Shown: one piece after another, positions 36,531-46,100 of the stretch | Layout: every line of letters starts with the position of its first letter | Position numbering within the stretch: the stretch's first letter is position 1 | NCBI GenBank assembly: GCA_964494475.1 | Contig: CAZBRS010000025.1 | Coordinates: forward strand, 1 to 64,000 | Reading direction: 5' to 3' | Length of the DNA: 64,000 nt | Source: CAZBRS01 sp964494475 | Lineage (GTDB): Bacteria; Myxococcota_A; UBA9042; CAZBRS01 | Position numbers and translations under genes: made by a program | Notes under the pieces: generated by a model | The model's database searches: none | The model's input: the letters and a program-made list of their open reading frames with translations, nothing else | What the model was told of the DNA's origin: nothing

Positions 36531-39206
36531 ATGCCCCGTTCGCTCGCCCTCGCCGCGCTCCTCGCGCTCCTCGCCGCCTGCGGTGGCGGTTCGTCCTCCG
36601 AGACCGACGCCCCCGACTCGAGCCCCATCGACTGGAACGGCGTCGACGACACGCCGCCCGCCGACGCCCCGGCCGACGACACCCTCGACGCCGGACAGGA
36701 CGAAGGCGACGAGGCGGCCGACACGACGCCCGCCTGCACCGCGCCGTGCGCCCCCGAGGGCGGCCGCGAGTGCACCACCGGCGGCGTGCGCACCTGCGAG
36801 GACCCCGACGACGACGGCTGCTTCGCCTGGAGCGCGCCTGCCGCGTGCCCCGCCAGCACCACGTGCGAAGACGGCGCCTGCAAGGCCGAGTGCCCGGCCG
36901 CGGCGTGCCCGGCGCCTGGGGCCACGAAGTGCGAGGGGGCGACCACCGCCGTCACCTGCGTCGACCCCGACGGCGACGGCTGCGCGGCGTGGGGCGCGCC
37001 CCTCGAGTGCCCCGGCGGCCAGGTGTGCGCCAGCGGCGCCTGCGCCACGGCGTGCGCCCCCGAGTGTTCGACCGCGGGCGCGTTGAAGTGCGACGGCGAC
37101 GCGATCGTGACCTGCGCCGAGCACGACGGCGACGGCTGCCTCGAGTGGGGCGGGGCCGAACCCTGCGACGGCGGGCTCACGTGCTCGAACGGCGTGTGCG
37201 CGGCCGCCTGCGGCGAGGAGTGCACCACCGACGGCGCCAAGGCCTGCGACGGCAACGCGGTCACGATCTGCGGCGACCACGACGGCGACCCCTGCCTCGA
37301 GTGGAGCCAGCCGGTGTCGTGCGCCGAGGGTCTGACGTGCTCGAACGGCGACTGCAAGGCCGGTTGCACGTCCGAGTGCGACGCCACGGGCGATCGCGCC
37401 TGCGTGTCGGGCACGACGAACCAGTACCACGAGTGCGGCAACCACGACGACGACCCCTGCCTGGAGTGGGGCAGCCCCCTGGCCTGCAGCGGCGCCCAGG
37501 TCTGCTCGGGGGGCGCCTGCGCCGACGCCTGCTCCGACGCCTGCCCTGGCTCGGGTGACGTGCGCTGCACCGGCGAGGCCGCGGTCGAGACCTGCGGCGA
37601 CCACAACGCCGACGGCTGCCTCGACTGGAGCACCCCCGTGCCCTGCGAAGCCTGGCAGCTCTGCGACGCGGGCGCCTGCCTGCAGGCCGCGCCCCCGGCC
37701 GGCGTGCGCCTGAACGAGCTGTACTACGACGGCGCGGGCACCGACGCCGACTCGTTCGTCGAGCTGCGCGGCCCGAGCGGCGCCCTGCTCGACGGGCTCA
37801 CGCTCGTGGGCATCAACGGCAACGGCGGCGACGTGACCAAGACCGTGGCGCTGGCGGGCCTGGTGGGCGCCGACGGGCTGTGGGTCATCGTGAAGGACGG
37901 CGCCTCTGCGGCCTGGAAGGCCGAGGCCGACGTCGTGACCGCCAAGCTCGAGTTCGAGAACGGCCCCGACAGCGTGCAGCTGCGCTTCGGCGAGCTGGTG
38001 GTCGACGCCGTGGGCTACGGCGACTTCTCGGGCGGCAAGGTCTTCGCCGGCGAGGGCACCCCCGCCCCCGACGTACCCGGCGAGCACGCCCTCGGCCGCG
38101 ATCCCCTCGGCTCCGACACCGACGACAACGCCACCGACTGGCACGACGTGGCGCCGACCCCCGGGGCCGAGAACCCGCCCCCGACCGTCACCTGTGCCTC
38201 GTCGTGCGAGACGGCCCCCGCGCCCGAGTGCCTGCCCGACGGCGTCACGAGGCGCGTGTTCCAGGCCCCCGGCGCGTGCGTCGAGGGCGCGTGCGTGTTC
38301 CCCCACACCGACCTGGCCTGCGAGACGGCGTGCGTGGCGGGCGCCTGCGCCGACGCCCCCACCTGTGAGCCCGGCGAGCTCTGCGACGACGGCACCTACT
38401 GCAACGCCTTCCGGCAGTGCGTGGGCCTCGAAGACTTCGTGAACATCCCCGCCGGCACCTACACCCTGGGCGCGCCCGACACCGAGGGCGGCTACGCGGC
38501 CCGCGAGGCGGTGCGGCAGGTCGAGCTCAGCCACGGCTTCGCCATCCTGGCCGCCGAGGTCGAATCGTGGACGTACTTCCTGTTCACCGAGTACCTGCCC
38601 GACGACCACGTCGACTGCGGCGACGCCTGCCCCATCAACCACGTGACCTGGCACGAGGCGGCGGCCTACACCAACGTGCTGTCGTTCCTCGAGGATCGAC
38701 CCGAGTGCTACACCTGCGTCGGCGAGCCCCCCGCCGTCACGTGCGAGCCGAGCGCCGCCTTCGCCTCGATCGTGCTCTGCCCTGGCTACCGCCTGCCCAC
38801 CGAGGCCGAGTGGGAGGTGGCCGCCCGCGCGGGCACGGCGACGCCCACCTACTTCGGCGCCAGCGCCACCCTTGGCTGCCAGACCCCGAACATGGTGCTC
38901 GACACCATCGCGTGGTACTGCGGCAACAGCCCCGACAGCCCCAACCAGGCCGGCTGGAAGGCGCCGAACGCGTGGGGTCTTTACGACATCCTCGGCAACG
39001 CGGCCGAGTGGTGCCACGACGGCTACGTGGACGCGGCGTTGCCGAACGCCACCGACCCCACGGGCGACGCCGGCGCCGCGTCCAGGGCGCTGCGTGGCGG
39101 CGACCACACCTCGCCGGCCGCCAAGGTGCGCGCGGCCTTCCGCGCGGGTGCGGCGCCCGACGCGCGCGGCATGACCACCCTACGCCCGGTCAGGACCCTG
39201 TTCTAG
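36531..39206 (+). CDS. Multidomain lipoprotein: Cys repeats, lamin-tail domain, FGE/sulfatase-modifying-like domain
   Basis: An 891-residue surface protein with lipobox LLAAC and an Asp-rich linker. Residues about 68-385 hold seven similar units of about 45 residues built on CGDHDGDPCLEW-type cores. Residues about 389-520 form a lamin-tail (LTD) domain (VRLNELYYDGAGTDADSFVEL). From about 637 there is a formylglycine-generating-enzyme-like domain (NIPAGTYTLGAPDTEGGY, YRLPTEAEWEVAARAG, WGLYDILGNAAEWCHD). The FGE fold is often non-catalytic in surface proteins, where it binds ligands. The active-site Cys pair of true FGE is not evident. Likely adhesin or binding protein. The inositol monophosphatase gene follows 8 nt later. 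Confidence 0.85.
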   Translation: MPRSLALAALLALLAACGGGSSSETDAPDSSPIDWNGVDDTPPADAPADDTLDAGQDEGDEAADTTPACTAPCAPEGGRECTTGGVRTCEDPDDDGCFAWSAPAACPASTTCEDGACKAECPAAACPAPGATKCEGATTAVTCVDPDGDGCAAWGAPLECPGGQVCASGACATACAPECSTAGALKCDGDAIVTCAEHDGDGCLEWGGAEPCDGGLTCSNGVCAAACGEECTTDGAKACDGNAVTICGDHDGDPCLEWSQPVSCAEGLTCSNGDCKAGCTSECDATGDRACVSGTTNQYHECGNHDDDPCLEWGSPLACSGAQVCSGGACADACSDACPGSGDVRCTGEAAVETCGDHNADGCLDWSTPVPCEAWQLCDAGACLQAAPPAGVRLNELYYDGAGTDADSFVELRGPSGALLDGLTLVGINGNGGDVTKTVALAGLVGADGLWVIVKDGASAAWKAEADVVTAKLEFENGPDSVQLRFGELVVDAVGYGDFSGGKVFAGEGTPAPDVPGEHALGRDPLGSDTDDNATDWHDVAPTPGAENPPPTVTCASSCETAPAPECLPDGVTRRVFQAPGACVEGACVFPHTDLACETACVAGACADAPTCEPGELCDDGTYCNAFRQCVGLEDFVNIPAGTYTLGAPDTEGGYAAREAVRQVELSHGFAILAAEVESWTYFLFTEYLPDDHVDCGDACPINHVTWHEAAAYTNVLSFLEDRPECYTCVGEPPAVTCEPSAAFASIVLCPGYRLPTEAEWEVAARAGTATPTYFGASATLGCQTPNMVLDTIAWYCGNSPDSPNQAGWKAPNAWGLYDILGNAAEWCHDGYVDAALPNATDPTGDAGAASRALRGGDHTSPAAKVRAAFRAGAAPDARGMTTLRPVRTLF

Positions 39207-39214
39207 GAGGACCG

Positions 39215-40006
39215 ATGGACCCCACGCTGCTGGCCGAGGCCTCCCTCCGTCACGCTCACGCCGTCGCGTGGGCCCGCGACGCCGGGGCGCTGCTCCTGAC
39301 CCTGCTCGGTCGCGTGGCCGCCGAGTCGAAGGGCGAGGTCGAGTTCGTCACGGCGGCCGACCGCGCGTCCGAGGCGCTCATCCTGGGCGGCATCCGGGGC
39401 GCGTTCCCCGCCGACGCGATCTTCTCGGAAGAGTCGGGGGAGTCCGCGGGCCACACCTTCCGCTGGATCGTCGACCCCCTGGACGGCACCACCAACTTCG
39501 TGCACGGCAACCCGCTCTTCGTGGTCTCGATCGGCCTCGAGGCGGCCGGGCGACTGGTCTCGGGCGTTATCTTCCACCCCTGGTCGGGCGAGCTCTTCGA
39601 GGCGCCCCCCACGGGTGGCTCGTTCTTGAACGGCCGGCCCCTCACCACGTCGGCGGTCTCGACAGCCGACGGGGCGCTGTTCGTCACGGGCTTCCCCTAC
39701 TACCGGCGGCGCGTGGTCGACGACCTGCTGGTGCGGGTGCGACGCGCGCTGCTCACGGGCCACGCCCTGCGGCGCACCGGCAGCGCCGCGCTCGACCTCG
39801 CGTGGCTGGCCTGCGGGCGCGTCGATGCCTACTGGGAGGAGGGGCTCTTTCCTTACGACGTCGCGGCCGGCGTACACCTGGTGCGGGGCGCAGGCGGCCG
39901 GGTCACCACGTACGAGGGCGCCCCCTACCACCTGGGCGCGCCCACGCTCATCGCCACCAACGGCCACGTGCACGACGAGGTCGTCGCGTTGCTGCGCACG
40001 CTCTGA
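39215..40006 (+). CDS. Inositol monophosphatase family protein
   Basis: A 263-residue enzyme behind AGGAGG. The Mg-binding motifs are intact: the Glu pair in IFSEESGES, WIVDPLDGTTNFVHGNP (DPxDGTxN), and the C-terminal LACGRVDAYWEEGLFPYDVAAG, where the usual WD is YD. It hydrolyses inositol-1-phosphate or related sugar phosphates. SuhB-like proteins also act in ribosomal RNA antitermination. Co-transcribed with the preceding lipoprotein by spacing, though a functional tie is not obvious. Confidence 0.9.
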   Translation: MDPTLLAEASLRHAHAVAWARDAGALLLTLLGRVAAESKGEVEFVTAADRASEALILGGIRGAFPADAIFSEESGESAGHTFRWIVDPLDGTTNFVHGNPLFVVSIGLEAAGRLVSGVIFHPWSGELFEAPPTGGSFLNGRPLTTSAVSTADGALFVTGFPYYRRRVVDDLLVRVRRALLTGHALRRTGSAALDLAWLACGRVDAYWEEGLFPYDVAAGVHLVRGAGGRVTTYEGAPYHLGAPTLIATNGHVHDEVVALLRTL

Positions 40007-40019
40007 CGTTCGAGAACCC

Positions 40020-40047
40020 TTGAAGCGCGGTGGGTTTTGTCTATACT
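40020..40047 (+). promoter_or_regulatory. Sigma-70-type promoter for the MYXO-CTERM-like protein
   Basis: TTGAAG (40020-40025) and TATACT (40042-40047) spaced by 16 bp, 28 nt before the ATG at 40076. Confidence 0.6.
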
Positions 40048-40075
40048 CACGGCCGGATTCTGCCCGAGGATTGCC

Positions 40076-41814
40076 ATGCGTCGTCTCCTCGTCTCCGTGG
40101 TGAGCCTGTGCTTCGTCCCGTCGCTCGCGTGGGCCGTGTGCGCCGGCGGCACCGTCGTGGGCGCCTCCTGCGGCGGCGTCACGGCCAAGGGCTGCTGCAA
40201 CTGGTACGGCGGCGACGGCTTCTCCGAGATCCTCCAGTGGTGCGACAACGGCACCCTCTGCCAGCGCGACTGCGAGGCCGAGGGCGATATGTGGGACAGC
40301 CTCTACTGCGGCTACTCGTCGCTGGCGGGCAAGGTCACCTGCGGCGACCTCATGGACACCTCGAGCTACGACGACGAGTACAACTATGTCGAATGCGGCA
40401 GCTACACGGGCGGGGGCACGACGGGCGGCGACGACCTGGCGGGCACCGGCACCGGCCTGCCCTGCGGCGACATCGGCTACGAGGGCTGCTGCGACGGCCA
40501 GACGGTCACGTGGTGCGAGGGCGGCGAGCTGCGCATCATCGACTGCAGCGTCGAGACCCCGTCGTGTGGTTGGAGCAGCGAGGGCTACTACGACTGCGGC
40601 AACAGCCCCACGGGCGACCCCTCGGGCGCCTATCCCCTGAGCTGCGACGGCAGCGGCGGCGGCACCACGGGGCCCTCGACCTCCTGCGGCTCGGTGTCGT
40701 TCGAGGGCTGCTGCAACGGCGCCACGGTCGTGTGGTGCGAGAGCGGCGCGCTGCAGCAGGTCAACTGCGCCGCCGAGCCCGACGCCCCCGGCCCGTCGTG
40801 CGGTTGGGACAACGCCGAGGGCTACTACTGGTGTGGCACCTCCACGGGGTCTGACCCGAGCGGCGCCTATCCTCGCGCCTGCGACGGCTCCGGCGGCTCC
40901 GTCGGCCCCTGCACCCCCGACTGCCTGGGCAAGCTCTGCGGCAGCGACGGGTGCGGCGGCTCGTGCGGCCCCTGCGGCGCCGACCAGGAGTGCGTGAACG
41001 GCGCGTGCATCGCGTCGCAGCAGTGCACCCCCACGTGCAAACGCACCGACGGCACGCTCAAGGAGTGCGGCGACAACGGCTGCGGCGGCATGTGCGGCAG
41101 CTGCGGCCTCGGCAAGGTGTGCAGCGCCGCGGGCGCGTGCGTCGACCCGGGCGCCAGCGGCACGTGCGACCCGGCCTGCGGCAACCGCGAGTGCGGCCCC
41201 GACGAGTGCGACGGCGTGTGCGGCACCTGCGACGCGGGCAAGGGCTGCTACGAGGGCTTCTGCGTCACCGGAATCGCCTGCCAGCCCGACTGCGGCGGAC
41301 GCGAGTGCGGCCCCGACGGCTGCGAGGGCACCTGCGGCGACTGCGCGGCCGGCAGCACGTGCGGCACCGGTGGCAAGTGCGTGGCCGGCACCGACTCCAC
41401 CCCCGACGACGGCGTCTGCCCCGAGGGTCAGTTCCTCTATTACGGCGTGTGCGTCAGCGAAGACGACGAAGGCGCGACCTCGCGCGACCCCGTGAACGAG
41501 GCGGTCGACACCGACGACGGCACCGGCGCCAAGGGCGGCTGCGCCCTCGCCNNNNNNNNNNNNNNNNNNNNNNNNNNNNNNNNNNNNNNNNNNNNNNNNN
41601 NNNNNNNNNNNNNNNNNNNNNNNNNNNNNNNNNNNNNNNNNNNNNNNNNNNCGAGGCGGTCGACACCGACGACGGCACCGGCGCCAAGGGCGGCTGCGCC
41701 CTCGCCTCCCGCCCCGCCGACGCCTCGGCGCTCTGGCTGCTGGCCACGCTGCTCGGCCTCGCGCTGGTCACACGGTCGCGCCAGCGCGGCCGGGTCGTGG
41801 TCCCCAGGTCTTGA
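40076..41814 (+). CDS. Cys-rich secreted protein with MYXO-CTERM-like tail (contains assembly gap)
   Basis: A secreted protein with a signal peptide (VVSLCFVPSLAWA). The first third has three Trp/Cys modules (GCCDGQTVTWCEGGELR-like, each with CGWSSEGYYDCG). The middle has CGPDGCGGSCGPC-type modules like those of the DUF1566 lipoprotein. The C-terminus has a Gly-Gly-Cys, a hydrophobic helix (ALWLLATLLGLALV) and a basic end, the tripartite layout of MYXO-CTERM sorting signals. A 100-N gap with 55-bp duplicated flanks interrupts it; removing 155 nt gives 527 residues in one frame. Likely processed and displayed at the cell surface. Confidence 0.8.
41552..41651. other. Scaffold gap of 100 N with 55-bp duplicated flanks
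   Basis: Bases 41497-41551 recur exactly at 41652-41706. This is the same 55-bp overlap and 100-N pattern as at 1926-2025, so the gap is probably an artefact and the gene is continuous. Confidence 0.9.
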
Positions 41815-41987
41815 TCCGAACGCCTCGGGCAATCGCCGACGAGGCGCTCGCCCCTCCAACAGCCGAGGTCGAGCAGGCCTGGGCGGTCGAGATCGAGCGC
41901 CGACTCCGTGAGATCGATAGCGGTACGGCGGTCGTGTTCGACGGGGAGCAGGTGTTCGCTGAGCTGCGCGCCAAGTACGCACGCTGA
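41811..41987 (+). pseudogene. Remnant of an addiction-module antitoxin
   Basis: A 58-codon frame starting at TTG 41811, overlapping the stop of the Cys-rich gene. It reads ADEALAPPTAEVEQAWAVEI then ERRLREIDSGTA and ends VFAELRAKYAR, matching the C-terminal half of small RelB/ParE-partner antitoxins (putative addiction module component). The usual central segment (LVEALLDSLDE-like) is missing and no toxin gene follows, so it is probably a degraded antitoxin. Confidence 0.5.
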
Positions 41988-42027
41988 TGCATCGTAAGCC
42001 GGGCTACTGGAGCGATCGCCTGCGGCG

Positions 42028-43071
42028 TCAGGGCTCGTAGAGCCGAACCCGCAACGAATAGGCCCCCCCGGCGCGCCCCGCGGGCACGTCGTCGCCCTTC
42101 CCGTCGATCACCGCGTAGACCGGGGCTCCCGGCAGCAGCAGCAGGTCGCGGATCACCGCTCCCGCGGGGTCGGCGTCGCAGTCCAGCGCCTCGGTCGTGG
42201 CGCCGCAGGGCGCGCCCGTCACGGTGAGCACGCCCTGCCACAGGCCGCCCGTCTCGAGCCGCAGTTCGGCCCGGCGCGGCCTCTCGTCGGCGAAGTCGGG
42301 CGACAGCGCGATCACGTGGTCCGGGGCGCCGCCGAAGGTGTCGGGCGGCGCGCCGTTCGCGCACGGCAGGTAGAAGCGATCGCGCGCCAGCGTGGTGTCG
42401 CCGTCGAGGCGCACCTCGCGGTAGGCCTGGCCGGCCTCGTCGACGAGCACGGGCGCGGCCGCGAACGACGACGAGCCCACCTCGCGGTCGCTGGGGCACG
42501 GGGCGTAGCCCGCCCCGTGGTTGAGCGCGACCTGCAGCCGGTAGGCCCCCGGACGGGCCTCCTCGCCCGAGGCCTCGACGAAAAGGTACAATCGCCCGGC
42601 GTCGAAGACGTCGAGCAGGTCGCTGGCGTGGCAGGCGGTCACGTGGCCCACGCGGCAGCCGCCCTGGGTCAACGTGAGCATGGCGCCCCAGTCAGCCTCG
42701 AGCCGCACGCGCAGCCCCGTTCCGACCGGGGCCTCGAGCCGGTACACCTCCTCGCCGCCCTGCCCCGGCGTCGGGCACACCACGTCGACCGAGGCGAACT
42801 GATCCCCGAGCGCCACGAACTCCGGCGCGTCGACGAAGAACGACGTTCCGCTGGCGAGAGTGGCAAGCTCGGCGTAGGCGCACCACGAGGGGTCGTAGCC
42901 CTCGAACGTCTCGGGGTACGTGCGCTCCGGGTCGACGGCCTCGCCGAAGCCGTCGCGCGACAGGCCCTCGCCGAAGCCGTCGTAGGCCAGATCGGGGCCG
43001 TCCTGCGGCACGCGGAAGTTGACGCACGCGGCGAGCAGGAGCGGCAGGAGGAGCAGGCGCGAGCACGACAT
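42028..43071 (-). CDS. Lipoprotein of unknown function
   Basis: A 347-residue lipoprotein; ATG 43071 gives the clean signal peptide and lipobox (LLLPLLLAAC). The mature part is beta-rich with even spacing of strands (YRLEAPVGTGLRVRLEADWGA, LYLFVEASGEEARPGAYRLQV), consistent with two or three bacterial pre-peptidase-like or jelly-roll domains. Pairs of Cys (CRVGHVTAC, CGATTEALDC) suggest disulfides. No catalytic motif found. Divergently transcribed from the GH15 gene. Confidence 0.65.
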   Translation of the reverse strand: MSCSRLLLLPLLLAACVNFRVPQDGPDLAYDGFGEGLSRDGFGEAVDPERTYPETFEGYDPSWCAYAELATLASGTSFFVDAPEFVALGDQFASVDVVCPTPGQGGEEVYRLEAPVGTGLRVRLEADWGAMLTLTQGGCRVGHVTACHASDLLDVFDAGRLYLFVEASGEEARPGAYRLQVALNHGAGYAPCPSDREVGSSSFAAAPVLVDEAGQAYREVRLDGDTTLARDRFYLPCANGAPPDTFGGAPDHVIALSPDFADERPRRAELRLETGGLWQGVLTVTGAPCGATTEALDCDADPAGAVIRDLLLLPGAPVYAVIDGKGDDVPAGRAGGAYSLRVRLYEP

Positions 43072-43101
43072 GGGGGCATGGTAGCGACGCGGATTGGCCC
43101 C

Positions 43102-43129
43102 TGTCAAATGGACGCTGTTCGGCTATACT
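43102..43129 (+). promoter_or_regulatory. Promoter of the GH15/amylase operon
   Basis: TGTCAA (43102-43107) and TATACT (43124-43129) spaced by 16 bp, about 53 nt before the ATG at 43183. Confidence 0.55.
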
Positions 43130-43182
43130 TCCGGCGCGGTGCGCCCGGCGGGGGGCGCGACGGAACCATCCCGGGGAAGAAC

Positions 43183-46100
43183 ATGCCACGCCTATGGTCC
43201 CTGGCCGCCCTGGCCTTCGTGCTCGCGTGGGGCAGCGCCACGCCGACGGTCGCCGCCACGCGCACCTGGAACTTCCTGACCACCGGAAACGGCCACGGCT
43301 TCCAGGTCTACGACCGCGACCAGCACCGCGTGAAGACGTTCCTCGAGCACCCCTACCGCTACGTGGCCCCCGGCGACGCAGGCCGCACCTGGGGCGTCGG
43401 TCGCCGCAACCTGGCCCACGATCTCTACTTCGGCGTGCGCGCGGGCGGCCAGACCACCTGGCTGCACGATCAGCCCGAGGTCGAGTACGAGGCCGAGACC
43501 AACGTCATCCACGCCTGGTCGACCCAGTCGGGCGTGCGCACCGACACCTACTACGTGGCCCCCTTCGGCTACGAGGGCAACGCGCTGGTCATGCTGATCA
43601 AGGCCACGTCCGCGTCGGGCGGCGCCGTCTCGGTGTACGCCAAGCCCAACCTCAAGCTGGGCCAGGGCCGCGTCGATCCCGGCGAAGAGGGCGAGTCCAT
43701 CGCCTTCGGCAGCCGCGCCGGACTCGACTACCTGGTCGAGACGGGCCCCGGCGGCGGCCACGTGGTCTACCTGCCCATCGGGGGTTACGACCACGCCGGC
43801 TGCGGCGGCGACAGCGACCTGTACGACGCGGTCAAGACGTCGGGCAGCGCCGGCGACACGCGCACGTGCAACGGCGCGGGTCGGGTGGCCGTGTTCCAGC
43901 GCGACCTCACCCTGGCCGCGAACGAGAGCGCCTGGTGGGGGCTGGCCGTGCTCTTCGTGAACGACAACCCGAACGACGCCGCCGCCGGCCAGTTCAAGGA
44001 CGACCGCAGCGTCGACCAGATCGTCGATCTGTGGGCCGCGTTCCTTGCCGACCGCGAGCCCGGCGCGCTGCACGCCGGCGTGCTGGCCGAGTGGGAAGCC
44101 TGGCGCACCCACCGCGAGGCGCCGGGCCTCGACGCCACCGAGACGAAGCTCTGGCGGCAATCCGAGGCCATCCTGCGCATGGGCCAGATCCGCGAGGCTC
44201 GCCAGGCCAACCGCAAGAACCACGGCATGATGCTGGCCGCCCTGCCGGTGGGCGAGTGGCACACCGGCTGGCTGCGCGACGGGCTCTACGCGGTGGTCGC
44301 CCTCGCCAAGCTGGCCCACCACGACGAGGCCAAGCTGGCCGTCGAGATGGTGCTGGGCGCCGACAACAGCTTCTTCGCGGGCCCCAACTACCTGAAGAAG
44401 CCCTACCGCGTCTCGACCTGCCGCTACTTCGGCAACGGCCTCGAGGAGGCCGACTTCAACAACGACGGGCCGAACCTCGAGACGGATGGCTGGGGTCTGG
44501 TGCTGTGGGCCGCCCGCATGGCCCTCGACAGCTCGTGCGACCTGGCCTGGCTCGACCAGCCCACGTGGCGGGGCGACACCGTCTTCGAGGCGCTCACCGA
44601 GGTGGCCGGCGACATCGAAGAGCACCTGCAGGGCGGCCTGCCCGAGGCCGACGCCTCGATCTGGGAGGTGCACTGGAACCGCCGCCAGGTCTTCACCTAC
44701 ACGGCGGCCTGCCAGGCGCGCGGCCTCTACGACTTCGCAGACATCGCCAAGGTCTACGGCCGCGACGACCTGTACTCCAAGTACAAGGGCCTGGCCGACG
44801 ACATGGTCGCGGCCATGGAGTCGGCGCTCGTCTACAGCGCCACCAACGGCCTGGCCAGCCACATGGGCGTGGCCGGCAGCCCCGTGCACGTCGACGGCTC
44901 GACCGTCGAGGCCTTCTCGTGGGATCTCATCCCCACCTCGAGCCCCATCTTCACCGGCACGCTCAACGAGTACGCCAAGCTGCTCACCGCCTTCGGCGGC
45001 TACCGGCGGCTCGAGCCCCAGCTCTCGCTCACGGGCCAGTCGGGCGCCAACGAGTACGACCTCTCCGAGTGGATCCTGCTCGATCTGCGCATCTCCGACG
45101 CCTGGCGCCGCAGCGGCGACACGACCCAGGCCGACCTGCTGCTCGACAAGGTCACGACCCACGCGGCCGTCAACGACTTCCAGGTGCCCGAGCTCTTCGA
45201 CGCCAACAACGGCCGCTACACGGGCGTGGTGCCCATGGTCGGCTACGGCGCCGGCGCGTGGATCATGACGCAGATGCACAAGGCCGGCTTCCGCGACCCC
45301 AAGCCGCTCTCGGGCCTCGAGCATTGCGTCGCGGTGCAGCCCGAGCCACCTCCCGAGGGCGTCGACGTGGTGCACTGGGATCCGGGGCAGCCGCCCGACG
45401 ACACGAACCCCTACAACCCCTACCCCGACACCAACCAGCCGGGCGACGACCCCGCGGGGCCCGCCGCCGACGGCGCCGAGGTCGACGTGGCGCTCCACGA
45501 CGGCGCGGCCGCGTTCTGCGCCATGACGCGCTTCGGCGACCGAGCGCCAGCCGGAGGCGCCCTGGTGCTGCTCGCGCTCGCGTTCGCCATGACGCACTTG
45601 CGCCGCCGGACGGCAGTCCGTCGTTCCGGAGAAAGCCGGAACCCAGGACACGAATCCGACAAGACGCTCGGATGCGTCGTGGTCGCCCTCGCGGTCCTGG
45701 TTGGCGCGGGCCCCATCGGGGCCACCGAGGCGCCTCCGGTCGCCGCGGCCCCCGAGGCCGAAGGCGACGAGGCCGAGGGCGAGCCCGGCGGGTTTCCCCC
45801 CGTGTGGAAGGTCGACTTCCACGGCTACGCGCGCATGCCGCTGCGCTGGGAGGGCAGCCCGTTCTCTCCCCGCCCGCCGTACCTGGTCGACGACAACTAC
45901 TACCTGTCGGGCTTCCAGTACCTGCGCCTCGGCGAGACCGACTGGGCCGAGCTCTTCCTGGGCGTGCGGCACGGCAACACGCGCTTCGTGGCCGGCTTCT
46001 TCGCCTCGCAGTTCTCCGACTGGAGCGAGAACTCGCTCTCGGGGCAGTGGGGCATCGCGACCGCCGCCATCGAGCACACCTTCGAGCCTCACCCGTACCT

